A stretch of 15,291 bases of DNA from an uncultured Acidobacteriota bacterium. GTDB taxonomy: Bacteria > Acidobacteriota > Thermoanaerobaculia > Gp7-AA8. The stretch covers positions 1 to 15,291 of the forward strand of contig CAMPKJ010000100.1 in the NCBI GenBank assembly GCA_946887105.1. The letters are read 5' to 3'. Shown here one piece after another: positions 1 to 7,248 of this stretch; position 1 is the stretch's first letter, and every line of letters starts with the position of its first letter. The position numbers and the translations under genes were made by a program. The notes beneath the pieces were generated by a model. That model ran no database searches. It was not told where the DNA came from and saw nothing but the letters and a program-made list of their open reading frames with translations.

Positions 1-26
1 GCGCAGGGGGCCCACTCGGCGGAGCC

Positions 27-50
27 CTCTAAGACTCTAAGACTCTAAGA
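27..50. repeat. Tandem repeat, three copies of CTCTAAGA
   Basis: Three perfect, directly adjacent copies of the octamer CTCTAAGA (27-34, 35-42, 43-50), followed by CT, lie just upstream of the secreted NTF2-like gene. The AT-richer octamer stands out from the surrounding GC-rich DNA. It may be a small slippage-prone microsatellite or a set of repeated regulator half-sites; nothing in the sequence decides between these. Confidence 0.8.
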
Positions 51-113
51 CTTGTCACACCTGTTCACTAAACCGTGCAGACACGCCACCGGCAATTTGA
101 ATACTCTCGGCGC

Positions 114-539
114 ATGCGAAAACTCATGCTGCTGCTTCTGTTGGCTACGCCGCTCCTTGCCCAGGGCCCGAGCGCGGGCGCCGAGGATGCCGCGATCCGC
201 GCGGCGATCGAGCATTACTTCCAGGGACATGCCACCGGCGACGGCGCGCATTTCCGCAAGGTCTTCCATCCGGAGTCGAAGCTGTTCTTTACGCGGGACG
301 GAAAATTCGCGCAGCGCACGAGCGAGGAGTACATCAGCGGCGCGCCAGGAAAACCGGCCGCTGATGAGGCCCAGCGCAAGCGCACCATCGACTGGATCGA
401 TGCCACGGGCGACGCCGCCGTGGCCAGGATCACGCTGACCTATCCCGCCGTGACGTTCACCGACTACATGGCCCTGCTCAAGGTGGACGGCGAGTGGAAG
501 ATCGTGAACAAGCTCTTTCACGCCGACCGCAAAAAATAG
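114..539 (+). CDS. Secreted NTF2-like (SnoaL/lumazine-binding-like) protein
   Basis: This 141-residue protein starts with a clear signal peptide: MRK, a run of leucines, then ATPLLAQGPSAGA. The mature part has the alpha-plus-beta pattern of the NTF2-like superfamily: an amphipathic helix (about 25-42), an FHPESKLFF segment, an alternating strand region, and a C-terminal strand pair ending VDGEWKIVNKLFH, which is typical of the 'putative lumazine-binding' branch. Such proteins form a cone-shaped pocket and are usually secreted, but their substrates are generally unknown, so no reaction is assigned. An upstream in-frame GTG at 75 exists, but the ATG at 114 begins the signal peptide and is preferred. 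The next gene starts 29 bp downstream on the same strand, so the two may be co-transcribed. Family call fairly sure; function unknown. Confidence 0.75.
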   Translation: MRKLMLLLLLATPLLAQGPSAGAEDAAIRAAIEHYFQGHATGDGAHFRKVFHPESKLFFTRDGKFAQRTSEEYISGAPGKPAADEAQRKRTIDWIDATGDAAVARITLTYPAVTFTDYMALLKVDGEWKIVNKLFHADRKK

Positions 540-568
540 CGGGCTCGAAAATTGAAGGATCGGCGTCC

Positions 569-1147
569 GTGAGCCGCGTGGACACGGACGCCGATTCAGC
601 ACTGGTCTTCGCCCGCAACTTCTTCAGGAATCCGCGCATGCTCGGGTCGGTGATCCCGAGCTCGCGCTATCTCGTGCACCACCTGCTGCGCGACATCGAC
701 TGGGAACGCGCGCGTGTGATCGTCGAGCTTGGCCCGGGCGTCGGGACCATCACCCGCGAGGTGCTGCGCCGCATGCGTGCGGACGCCGTTCTGCTGGCGT
801 TCGAGATCAACGACGACTTCGTACGGCATCTGAAGGAGCACCTCGACGATCCGCGACTGCGCGTGCACCATCGCTCCGGCGTGGAGATCGGCAACGTATT
901 GCGCGAACTGCGACTCGGCAAAGCGGACTACGTGATCGCCGGAATTCCGTTCAGCATCATGAGCGAGGAAGACCGCACCGCCGTCCTCCGCAATTGCCAT
1001 GACGCACTCGCGGAGGGCGGCGTGATGCTGGTCTATCAGTTCTCGGCGAGAGTGCGCGCCGATCTCGAGAAGTTGTTCGGACGCGTGCGCCGCATGTTCG
1101 AGCCGCGCAACGTGTTGCCGGCGCACTTGTTCGAGTGCGTGAAGTGA
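569..1147 (+). CDS. SAM-dependent methyltransferase, phospholipid N-methyltransferase (PmtA/KsgA-like)
   Basis: This 192-residue Rossmann-fold methyltransferase has a typical SAM-binding motif I, ELGPGVGT (53-60), followed by an acidic residue at the end of strand 2 (AFEIND, 78-83). The N-terminal block FARNFFRNPRMLGSVIPSSR (14-33) is characteristic of the COG3963 family, which includes phosphatidylethanolamine N-methyltransferase PmtA and resembles rRNA dimethylase KsgA. The YVIAGIPFSIM segment (121-131) matches the family's motif IV position. The GTG start at 569 is chosen because AAGGAT lies at 555-560, 8 nt upstream; an upstream in-frame ATG at 494 would overlap the preceding gene. If it is PmtA, it would methylate phosphatidylethanolamine towards phosphatidylcholine at the inner membrane. 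Methylation of another small molecule or of rRNA cannot be excluded. The following gene converges, with only 4 bp between the two stops. Confidence 0.75.
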   Translation: MSRVDTDADSALVFARNFFRNPRMLGSVIPSSRYLVHHLLRDIDWERARVIVELGPGVGTITREVLRRMRADAVLLAFEINDDFVRHLKEHLDDPRLRVHHRSGVEIGNVLRELRLGKADYVIAGIPFSIMSEEDRTAVLRNCHDALAEGGVMLVYQFSARVRADLEKLFGRVRRMFEPRNVLPAHLFECVK

Positions 1148-1151
1148 GCCG

Positions 1152-1610
1152 TCAGAAACGCAGGCCGATCGTCAGCGCGATGTCGTCTGCCGCTTCGCCT
1201 TCCTCGTTCTCGAGCACGCGGAAGTACTTCAACTGAGCATACGGCTTCAGGAACTCGAGATCGAACGACACGCCGCCGATGAGATTGCCGAGGATGTCGG
1301 TGTGCGTGTCGATGTCGTCGAAGTACGCGAGGCCGACGCCGGCGCCGATGTACGGTGTGATGTTGCCGATGCTGACCACGTCGTACGTGACGTCGAGATT
1401 CACGGTGCCGGCGGTGACGTCATCCTGGAGCGAGTACTCGATGTTCGGGTTGATGTTGATCGCGCCGATGTCGAACAGCGCTTCCACGCCGACGAACTCC
1501 TCGCCGGCGTCGTTGAAACGTCCGGCCCGGACGCCGAAATCGGCCGCCGAAAGCGCCGGCGCGAGCAGTAGTGCGGTCGTGGCCAGGGTGAGGATCCGAA
1601 GAGACTTCAT
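1152..1610 (-). CDS. Small outer-membrane beta-barrel protein
   Basis: This 152-residue protein begins with a signal peptide (MKSLRILTLATTALLLAPALSAA, about residues 1-23). The rest is built of alternating hydrophobic/polar strands with turns rich in Asp, Asn and Gly, as in 8-strand OmpA/OmpX-type or 'outer membrane beta-barrel' proteins. It contains the glycine-rich stretch ITPYIGAGVGLAYFDD, a strand ending typical of such barrels, and a terminal LTIGLRF whose last residue Phe fits the C-terminal BAM-recognition signal. The ATG at 1610 is preceded on the minus strand by GGAGGT at about 10 nt; open sequence further upstream lacks a signal peptide and overlaps the divergent gene. Its existence implies a diderm cell. 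No specific transport or adhesion role can be assigned. Confidence 0.8.
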   Translation of the reverse strand: MKSLRILTLATTALLLAPALSAADFGVRAGRFNDAGEEFVGVEALFDIGAININPNIEYSLQDDVTAGTVNLDVTYDVVSIGNITPYIGAGVGLAYFDDIDTHTDILGNLIGGVSFDLEFLKPYAQLKYFRVLENEEGEAADDIALTIGLRF

Positions 1611-1688
1611 CAATGTCGCTACCTCCAGTTGTCCTACGGCGATGCGCCGAAATTGCACGAGCGGTTCCAGAGCACAAAATATCCCGGT

Positions 1689-1718
1689 TTGACGCGCGGA
1701 TGCGCTTCGGCACAGAAT
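1689..1718 (+). promoter_or_regulatory. Candidate sigma-70-type promoter for the SWIB gene
   Basis: TTGACG (1689-1694) and CAGAAT (1713-1718) are separated by 18 bp, placing a start of transcription near 1725 and a leader of about 28 nt before the ATG at 1753. A GCGAGGGG stretch at about 1738-1745 could be the ribosome binding site. The -10 matches consensus at four of six positions, so the call is tentative. Confidence 0.4.
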
Positions 1719-1752
1719 CGCCGGGAACGAAAATACGCGAGGGGTTTGAACG

Positions 1753-2028
1753 ATGGCGACAAAATCTGCATCCAAGGGCGGCGGCAAGGGACTTTCGGCA
1801 GCGGTGACGCCGAGCTCCGAGCTCGCTGCAATCGTCGGAAACGAGCCGATTCCACGCAGCGAAGTGACCAAGCGCGTGTGGGATTACATCAAGGCCAACG
1901 GTCTGCAGGATCAGACCAACAAGCGCATGATCAACGCGGACGACAAACTGCGCGTGATCTTCGGCGGCAAGGACCAGGTCTCGATGTTCGAGATGACGGC
2001 ACTGGTCAACAAGCACCTCAAAGCCTGA
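1753..2028 (+). CDS. Stand-alone SWIB/MDM2 domain protein
   Basis: This 91-residue basic protein is a single SWIB/MDM2 domain (about residues 17-90) after a short Lys/Gly-rich leader (MATKSASKGGGKG). The block EVTKRVWDYIKANGLQD followed by NKRMINADDKL and the C-terminal VSMFEMTALVNKHL is the standard signature of bacterial SWIB proteins, found in chlamydiae, acidobacteria, myxobacteria and others. In eukaryotes the domain sits in SWI/SNF chromatin-remodelling subunits and MDM2; in bacteria it occurs alone or fused to topoisomerase I, and its function is not firmly known. A nucleoid or transcription-related role is inferred from the basic N-terminus and chlamydial precedents. It is monocistronic: a candidate promoter lies upstream and a strong terminator 26 bp after the stop. 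Confidence 0.93.
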   Translation: MATKSASKGGGKGLSAAVTPSSELAAIVGNEPIPRSEVTKRVWDYIKANGLQDQTNKRMINADDKLRVIFGGKDQVSMFEMTALVNKHLKA

Positions 2029-2053
2029 CCTGAAACGGACGGTCGTACCTCGA

Positions 2054-2083
2054 ACGGGCGGCTTCGGCCGCCCGTCTCGTTTT
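2054..2083 (+). terminator. Rho-independent terminator with UUCG loop
   Basis: A perfect 9-bp stem, ACGGGCGGC (2054-2062) pairing with GCCGCCCGT (2067-2075), closes a TTCG tetraloop in the extra-stable C(UUCG)G context. It is followed by CTCGTTTT to 2083. It sits 26 bp after the SWIB stop codon and should end that transcript, insulating it from the AraC-type gene downstream. Confidence 0.85.
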
Positions 2084-2138
2084 GTACGGCGTAGAGTCAT
2101 TTCGTGACATACGGCAGCGCGGAAGCAGATCCATCCGT

Positions 2139-2480
2139 ATGATTCCTCGCATGCGTGGTGTGTCGAAGCTGGTGGTGGCGCGTTATGTACGTGAGTGTCT
2201 GCGGCGCGAGGACGTTCCCCGGGTCTCCGAACTGGCGTCGATTCACGGCCTCACGCCGGAGTACATCAGCCGCTCCTTCCGCGACCGTTTCGGCATCCGC
2301 GTCTCCGACTACATCAAGGTGATGCAGGTGCGCGCCGCACAGCATCTGCTGCGCACCACGGACCTCAACACGACGCGCATCGCCTATCGCTGCGGCTTCG
2401 GCACGCGCCGGTCGTTCTTCCGGACGTACCGGCGTCTGGCGGGCAAGCCGCCCGCCGAGGATGCGCGGCGCGGGGCGTGA
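2139..2480 (+). CDS. AraC-family transcriptional regulator, DNA-binding domain only
   Basis: This product of about 113 residues is little more than an AraC/XylS double helix-turn-helix domain. The first HTH is in VSELASIHGLTPEYISRSFR (about 28-47), followed by the linker DYIKVMQVRAAQHLL. The second HTH carries the family signature TRIAYRCGFGTRRSFFRTYR, with the expected IA...CGF...FFR..R pattern. The usual N-terminal ligand-binding or dimerisation domain is missing, as in MarA, SoxS or Rob-type regulators, so control probably works through the protein's level. The start is uncertain: ATG 2139 (GGAAG 13 nt upstream) is chosen, ATG 2151 is possible, and the TTG at 2082 is rejected because it lies in the preceding terminator. 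The gene converges on thrC with 24 bp between. No target can be named. Confidence 0.85.
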   Translation: MIPRMRGVSKLVVARYVRECLRREDVPRVSELASIHGLTPEYISRSFRDRFGIRVSDYIKVMQVRAAQHLLRTTDLNTTRIAYRCGFGTRRSFFRTYRRLAGKPPAEDARRGA

Positions 2481-2511
2481 GGGACTTGCCCGGCCCCGCC
2501 GCCCTCACCCC
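2473..2511. terminator. Stem-loop between converging AraC-type gene and thrC (weak bidirectional terminator candidate)
   Basis: GTGAGGG (2477-2483) pairs with CCCTCAC (2502-2508), extended by GGG (2473-2475) with CCC (2509-2511) across a bulged C. This gives a 10-bp stem around a GC-rich 18-nt loop. It spans both stop codons of the converging genes. Neither side has a convincing U-tract, so it may act as an RNA 3'-end stabiliser or a Rho-assisted stop. Confidence 0.35.
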
Positions 2512-3692
2512 AGCGCTTTCTCCACCGCCTCGATGGTCGGATCGATCTCCACGACGTTCTCCGCCCTGTAGTTTGCGTCCGGATCCTTGAGGATGTGTCC
2601 GGTGAGCACGCAGACGATCTGCTCGCCTTCGCGCATCACGCCGGCGGCGCGCAGTTTCTTCACGCCGGCGAGCGTCGCGGCGGACGCGGGCTCGCAGCCG
2701 ATGCCCATGCCATCGATCTCGCGTTTGGCGGCCATGATCTCGTCGTCGGTGACTTCCTCGACTACGCCCAGCGTCTCCCGGATGGCAGTCACGGCTTTGT
2801 CGTGGCTGACCGGATCGCCGATGCGGATGGCGCTGGCGATCGTCTCCGCGGCGATGCGATGGCGCGTCTCGAATGATTCCTGATAGCTGCGGAAAAACGG
2901 ATTCGCGCCGTGCGCCTGGATCGACGCGAGCCGCGGCATGCGCGAGATCCAGCCGTACGCGTGCGCCTCGCGCAGCGCCTTGCCGAACGCGCTGGTGTTG
3001 CCGAGGTTGCCGGCGGGGACGACGATCCAGTCGGGCGGCTCCCATCCGAGGTCCTGCAGCAGCTCCCAGATGATCGTCTTCTGTCCTTCGATGCGGAACG
3101 GATTGATCGAGTTCACGAGATAGATGCCGAGGCGGTCGCAGGCCTCGCGCACGAGCCGCATCGAGGCGTCGAAGTCGCCGCGCACCTGCAGGCAGGTCGC
3201 GCCGTACGCGAGCGTCTGCGCGAGTTTGCCGCTGGCGATTTTTCCCGAGGGGACGAACACGATCGCCTTCAATCCCGCCTGCGCTGCATACGCGGCCAGT
3301 GACGCGCTGGTGTTTCCGGTCGATGCGCACGCGACCGCGGTCGCGTTCACGCGCACCGCCTGCGTCACGGCGACGGTCATGCCGCGGTCTTTGAACGAGC
3401 CGGTCGGATTCTCACCCTCGTGCTTGAACAGCAGGTCCTTGCGGCGATACAGCCGCGTCCCACCCTCGGGATGCGTGATGACCTTGTCGAGATTCAGCAC
3501 GGCTTCGCGGAAACGCCAGACGCCGCTGCGATCGATGTCCGAGCGCGACGTGCGCCGGTCGTCGAAGGCATCGCGGTCGACCAATCCGTCGCGCTCGACG
3601 GACAGCAATCCGCCGCACGCGTCGCACGTGTAGCGGACGTCCATGATGTCGTACTCGTGCGCGCAGGTGATGCATTGCAGCCGTTCGGTCAT
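2505..3692 (-). CDS. thrC: Threonine synthase
   Basis: This 395-residue pyridoxal-phosphate enzyme converts O-phosphohomoserine to threonine in the cytoplasm, the last step of the pathway. The N-terminus carries a small zinc-ribbon-like element with Cys7, Cys10, Cys23 and Cys26. The fold-type II PLP site follows: ENPTGSFKDRG with Lys101 as the Schiff-base lysine, STGNTSASLAAYAA just after, and the phosphate-binding VPAGNLGNTSAFGKAL. The C-terminal glycine- and alanine-rich CEPASAATLAGVKKL and CVLTGHILKD segments are standard for threonine synthase. The ATG at 3692 overlaps the thrB stop in an ATGA (3689-3692) and has GAGGAA 6 nt upstream, so it is translated from the thrABC mRNA with coupling. 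Length is normal for the shorter ThrC class. Confidence 0.96.
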   Translation of the reverse strand: MTERLQCITCAHEYDIMDVRYTCDACGGLLSVERDGLVDRDAFDDRRTSRSDIDRSGVWRFREAVLNLDKVITHPEGGTRLYRRKDLLFKHEGENPTGSFKDRGMTVAVTQAVRVNATAVACASTGNTSASLAAYAAQAGLKAIVFVPSGKIASGKLAQTLAYGATCLQVRGDFDASMRLVREACDRLGIYLVNSINPFRIEGQKTIIWELLQDLGWEPPDWIVVPAGNLGNTSAFGKALREAHAYGWISRMPRLASIQAHGANPFFRSYQESFETRHRIAAETIASAIRIGDPVSHDKAVTAIRETLGVVEEVTDDEIMAAKREIDGMGIGCEPASAATLAGVKKLRAAGVMREGEQIVCVLTGHILKDPDANYRAENVVEIDPTIEAVEKALG

Positions 3693-4612
3693 GTCAGATT
3701 CCTCGTGGGGCGGACACCCTCTCGCGCGATCGCCCCTACGTGCTGCGTGGCGAATCCTTCCGACGCATGCGCCATCGCGGCGGCGCAGGCGTTGGCCGTG
3801 GCTTCGTCGGGCGCGATGGCGAAGAGCGTCGGACCCGAGCCGCTGATCGAACATCCGAACGCGCCGGCGTCGAGCGCGGCCTGCTTCATCTCGTAAAAGT
3901 TGGGGATCAGCGATGCGCGCCGCGGCTCGGCATACAAATCGTGCAGCGCGCGTCCGAGCAGCGCGCCGTCGCCGGTTGCGAACGCGTGCACGAGCGCGGT
4001 GGTGTTGGCCATCTGCTGGATCCAGGTCGCGCGCTCGGTGAGGTCGGGGAGCAACGCGCGCGCTTCCTTCGTGCGGATGCGCACGTCCGGCGTAACCAGC
4101 GCGATCCACCAGTCAGCGGCAACGGGGAGCTTCACGACGTCGATCGGATCGACCGAGCGGCACAACGCCAGTCCGCCGGTGACGCTCGGCGCGATGTTGT
4201 CGAGATGGCGTCCCGACAGCGCGGCCTCGCCTTCCAGCGCGGCGGCGAGGATGTCGCGTTGCTGCGGTGCCTGTCCGAGCGCGAGCGCCGCGGCATACGC
4301 GCCGGCCACGCTCGACGCCGCGCTGCCGCCCATGCCGCCGGAGAGCGCCAGCCCTTTGTCGATGGAGACGATGGCGCGGTAGCCGTACGGGAGCAGGTAC
4401 GCGTTCGCGGCGATGGCCGCGCAGTTGCGCGCCGCGTTCAGCGGGACGTGCGACGCATCGCGGCCGGTGATCGCGTCGACACGCGACTCGCTTTTCGTGA
4501 GCGTGACCGTGACGCGATCGCCGATGCCGTCGATTGCGAGGCCGAGGACGTCGAAGCCGGGGCCGACGTTGCCGATCGAGCCGGGAGCGAAGGCGGAGGC
4601 CTGGTCTTTCAT
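3689..4612 (-). CDS. thrB: Homoserine kinase (GHMP kinase family)
   Basis: This 307-residue enzyme phosphorylates homoserine with ATP to O-phosphohomoserine, the substrate of the neighbouring ThrC. The N-terminal FAPGSIGNVGPGFDVLG block (8-24) is the homoserine-kinase substrate-binding start. The GHMP ATP-binding loop is LSGGMGGSAAS (90-100), a variant of the commoner GLGSSAAS; the third GHMP motif is GCSISGSGPTLFAI near the C-terminus. Both ends overlap neighbours by ATGA: with the thrA stop at 4609-4612 and the thrC start at 3689-3692. This strongly suggests translational coupling and balanced synthesis. The start is fixed by the overlap and by family alignment. Confidence 0.96.
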   Translation of the reverse strand: MKDQASAFAPGSIGNVGPGFDVLGLAIDGIGDRVTVTLTKSESRVDAITGRDASHVPLNAARNCAAIAANAYLLPYGYRAIVSIDKGLALSGGMGGSAASSVAGAYAAALALGQAPQQRDILAAALEGEAALSGRHLDNIAPSVTGGLALCRSVDPIDVVKLPVAADWWIALVTPDVRIRTKEARALLPDLTERATWIQQMANTTALVHAFATGDGALLGRALHDLYAEPRRASLIPNFYEMKQAALDAGAFGCSISGSGPTLFAIAPDEATANACAAAMAHASEGFATQHVGAIAREGVRPTRNLT

Positions 4613-7173
4613 GCGCGCCGCTTCCTGCTCTCGCCGCGCGAGGCGGTGCGCCGCTCGACCATGGTGATGGCCACGATGTCGTTCAGCACGCCCGCGGCCG
4701 TCACGGCGGCGCCGGCGCCGGGGCCGGTCACGACCAGCGGATTCGTCGAGTAGCGTTTCGATTGAATGACGATGGTGTTGTCGGTGCCGTGCAGCCGTCC
4801 GAGCGGCGACGCGGCCGGCACTGCTTCGACGCCGACGCGAATGCCGCGTTTGGCGATGCGGGCCACGTAGCGCAGCACTTTGCCGTCGCGCTTCGCCTGC
4901 GCGGCCTTCTCCGCGAAGGACGCGTCGAGCGCGGCCAGGTTGTCGACGAACTTCGCCGGATCGTCGCTGTCCACCGCGCGCGTGTAGAGCGATTCGAGCG
5001 CGATGTCGCTCAACTCCAGCCTGCGCCCGAGCGTGCGCGCGAGGATCAGCGCCTTGCGCGCCACGTCGGTTCCGGAGAGGTCGTCGCGCGGATCGGGCTC
5101 GGTGTAGCCGAGCTTCCACGCCTCGCGTACCGCGTCGCTGAATCGCTTTCCCTCTTCGAGTGCGGTCATGATGAAGCCGAGCGTGCCCGAGAACGCGCCC
5201 GCGATGGTCTCCACGCGATCGCCGGCCTCCTGCAGTTTCGCCAGCGTGTCGAGCACCGGCAATCCCGCGCCCGCGGTCGCTTCGTAGCGCAGCGCCAGTC
5301 CGTGCTCGCGCGCGGTATCCATCAGGCGATCGAACTCGATCTGCGAGACTGCCAGCGGCTTCTTGTTCGCGAGCACGATGTGGAAACCGTTCTCGAGCGC
5401 CTCCTGGATCAGCGGCGCGGTCTCCTCCGACGTGAGGTCGATCAGGATCGGCCGGTGCGACGGAAGGATCCACAGCTCCTCGCGCATCATGGTCTGCAGT
5501 TGTTTGAGCGTGAGCGGAGTTTCTCCCGCGAACAGCCGCGCGCCGGACGCCTTCTGCTTCGCCAGCTTTTGCAGCGCCGCGGCGGTGAAGCCGTTCTCCT
5601 CGATCTTGATGCCGGAGCGATCCGCCACCGCGGTGACTTTGATGTCCACTCCGAGCTCGTTGCGCAGATGTTTTTCCTGCGCGCTGAGCTGCGACGCGAG
5701 CTCGCGGCCGATCTGCCCGAATCCGAGAAAGGTCAGCTTCGACTCGCGGCCGGACGTGTCGGCGAGCGGATGGAGTTTGTCGAGTTGATACTCGTTGTGC
5801 AGCGCCTGCAGCGCGCGCGTCGCGTCTTCCTCGGCCACGGCGATGGTGATGTTCAGCTCCGAGGAGCCCTGCGCGATGGCCACCACGTTCACGCGCGCAC
5901 CGCTGAGCGCGGAGAACGTCCGCGCGGCGATGCCGGGACGTCCGCGCATGCCCAGTCCGACCACCGCGATCAGCGCGACGTCGTTTTCGGCGCGGATGCG
6001 ATCGATGAGCTTCGATTTCCGCTCGAGCAGGAACGCCTCTTCGAGCGCCGCCACCGCGTGCGCGGCTTCCGCGTGCGGCAGTACGAAGCAGATGCTGGCT
6101 TCGCTCGAGGCCTGGCTGATCATCGAGACGGAATGGCCCGCCTGCGACAGCGCGCTGAACGCGCGGCCGGCCACGCCGGGAACGCCGATCATGCCCGAGC
6201 CTTCAATCGAAATCAGCGACTGGCGGTGGATGGCGGTGAGCGCCTTGACCGGATAGGCGCCCGGCCTGACGTCATCCGCGATGCGTGTGCCGCTCGCGCC
6301 TTCGCGGAACGTGTTGCGCACGAAGAGCGGGATCTTGCGATCGAGCAGCGGGATCATGGTGCGCGGGTGCAGCACCTTCGCGCCATAGAACGCGAGCTCG
6401 GCGGCTTCGCGATAGTGCAGCTCGGAGAGCAGGCGCGCCGACGGAACACTCTTCGGATCGGCGGTCATCAGACCATCCACTTCCTTCCAGAGCGTTACCG
6501 CGCGCGCGTTGGTACTGCGGGCCAGAATGGCCGCGGAGAAATCCGATCCGCCGCGTCCGAGCGTCACCACTTCGCCGTCCGGGCCGCTGCCGAGGTAGCC
6601 GGGCATGATCACCACGCGCTTGCGCTCGATGACCGGCAGGACGTGTTTCTTCGCGGCGCGCTCGCAGCGCGCGAAATTCGGCCAGAGGCTGCCGAGGCGG
6701 CGCTCCGTGATCACGACGTCGGGGGCGTCGATGTACTCGGCCGCGATGCCGTGCTCCTCGAGCACGGTCACGAAAATGCGAGCCATGATCCGCTCGCCGC
6801 GCGCGACCAGCGCGTCCTGCGCGCGCGGCGTGAGCTCGCGCAGGACGGCGATGCTCTCGGCCATCGAGCGCATCTCGTTGGCGGAGTCGAGCACGTGCCG
6901 GCGCAGCTCATCGGCGCGCGCGCGTTTGGAGATCACGCCCGCGATCAGGTCGTAGTGGCGCGTTTCGAATCGTTGCGCCGCGGCGAGGTACGCGTCGCGA
7001 TCGCCGCGCAGTGCCGCTTGCGCTGCGTCGAGGAGGGCGTCGGTGATGCCGTTCGCAGCGGACACGATCACGGCCACATTCGGAGCGGCCCGGCGCACGT
7101 GCTCCACCGCCGCCCGGATGGCCTCGGGGGATCCGACCGCCACTCCGCCGAATTTGTAGACTTCGATGCTCAT
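4609..7173 (-). CDS. thrA: Bifunctional aspartate kinase / homoserine dehydrogenase
   Basis: This 854-residue fusion carries out the first and third steps of threonine synthesis. The N-terminal aspartokinase has KFGGVAVG (7-14), IVSAANGITD (36-45), LGRGGSDFSAA (205-215), EVDGLMTADP (231-240) and AFYGAKVLHPRT (261-272). Two ACT-type regulatory repeats follow (about 320-385 and 400-465), the usual site of threonine feedback. The homoserine dehydrogenase starts near 478 with the NAD(P) loop GFGQIG (484-489), then LANKKPLA, GAFSGTLGFI and the GYTEPDPRDDLSGTDVARK block. Oddity: the kinase signature, usually KFGG[ST][SC], reads KFGGVA. The start is uncertain: ATGs at 7173, 7179 and 7185 are in frame, none with a Shine-Dalgarno; 7173 gives the family-typical N-terminus, while a start site predicted near 7189 would make 7185 nearly leaderless. 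It leads the thrABC operon. Confidence 0.95.
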   Translation of the reverse strand: MSIEVYKFGGVAVGSPEAIRAAVEHVRRAAPNVAVIVSAANGITDALLDAAQAALRGDRDAYLAAAQRFETRHYDLIAGVISKRARADELRRHVLDSANEMRSMAESIAVLRELTPRAQDALVARGERIMARIFVTVLEEHGIAAEYIDAPDVVITERRLGSLWPNFARCERAAKKHVLPVIERKRVVIMPGYLGSGPDGEVVTLGRGGSDFSAAILARSTNARAVTLWKEVDGLMTADPKSVPSARLLSELHYREAAELAFYGAKVLHPRTMIPLLDRKIPLFVRNTFREGASGTRIADDVRPGAYPVKALTAIHRQSLISIEGSGMIGVPGVAGRAFSALSQAGHSVSMISQASSEASICFVLPHAEAAHAVAALEEAFLLERKSKLIDRIRAENDVALIAVVGLGMRGRPGIAARTFSALSGARVNVVAIAQGSSELNITIAVAEEDATRALQALHNEYQLDKLHPLADTSGRESKLTFLGFGQIGRELASQLSAQEKHLRNELGVDIKVTAVADRSGIKIEENGFTAAALQKLAKQKASGARLFAGETPLTLKQLQTMMREELWILPSHRPILIDLTSEETAPLIQEALENGFHIVLANKKPLAVSQIEFDRLMDTAREHGLALRYEATAGAGLPVLDTLAKLQEAGDRVETIAGAFSGTLGFIMTALEEGKRFSDAVREAWKLGYTEPDPRDDLSGTDVARKALILARTLGRRLELSDIALESLYTRAVDSDDPAKFVDNLAALDASFAEKAAQAKRDGKVLRYVARIAKRGIRVGVEAVPAASPLGRLHGTDNTIVIQSKRYSTNPLVVTGPGAGAAVTAAGVLNDIVAITMVERRTASRGESRKRRA

Positions 7174-7195
7174 CGCCATGTTCATCAGGGCGCGC

Positions 7196-7224
7196 AGTAT
7201 ACGCATTTGCATCAATTTCACAGT
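7196..7224 (-). promoter_or_regulatory. Candidate thrABC promoter (TATACT -10)
   Basis: On the minus strand TATACT (7196-7201) matches the -10 consensus at five of six positions, placing transcription start near 7189, only a few bases before the first thrA ATG at 7185. The -35 region (about 7218-7224) has no good TTGACA match, suggesting a weak or activator-dependent promoter. It overlaps the palindrome listed separately. Confidence 0.45.
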
Positions 7225-7235
7225 TTCGCTAAATT
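7207..7235 (+). promoter_or_regulatory. Candidate arsR-family gene promoter, leaderless
   Basis: TTGCAT (7207-7212) and TAAATT (7230-7235) are separated by exactly 17 bp, predicting a transcript starting near 7242. That coincides with an in-frame GTG at 7243 and lies 7 nt before the ATG at 7249. There is no Shine-Dalgarno, consistent with a leaderless mRNA. Confidence 0.5.
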
Positions 7236-7248
7236 GCGAATCGTGAAA
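7216..7248. promoter_or_regulatory. Palindromic operator candidate between arsR-type gene and thrA
   Basis: An imperfect inverted repeat has outer arms TTTCAC (7216-7221) and GTGAAA (7243-7248) and inner arms TTCGC (7225-7229) and GCGAA (7236-7240), around a 6-bp AT-only centre TAAATT. Eleven base pairs are symmetric. The centre is the -10 of the plus-strand promoter, and the left arm falls in the -35 zone of the divergent thrA promoter. ArsR-type dimers bind such repeats, so autoregulation is the simplest reading. Confidence 0.55.

Noticed and set aside
4534..7242. A very long open plus-strand frame (about 900 codons) antisense to thrB and thrA that runs into the ArsR-type gene
   Set aside because: Its product is Arg/His/Gly-rich with no domain, and it lies exactly opposite well-conserved ThrB/ThrA sequence. 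It is open only because GC-rich codon use leaves few stops; the real gene on this strand starts at 7249 (or 7243).
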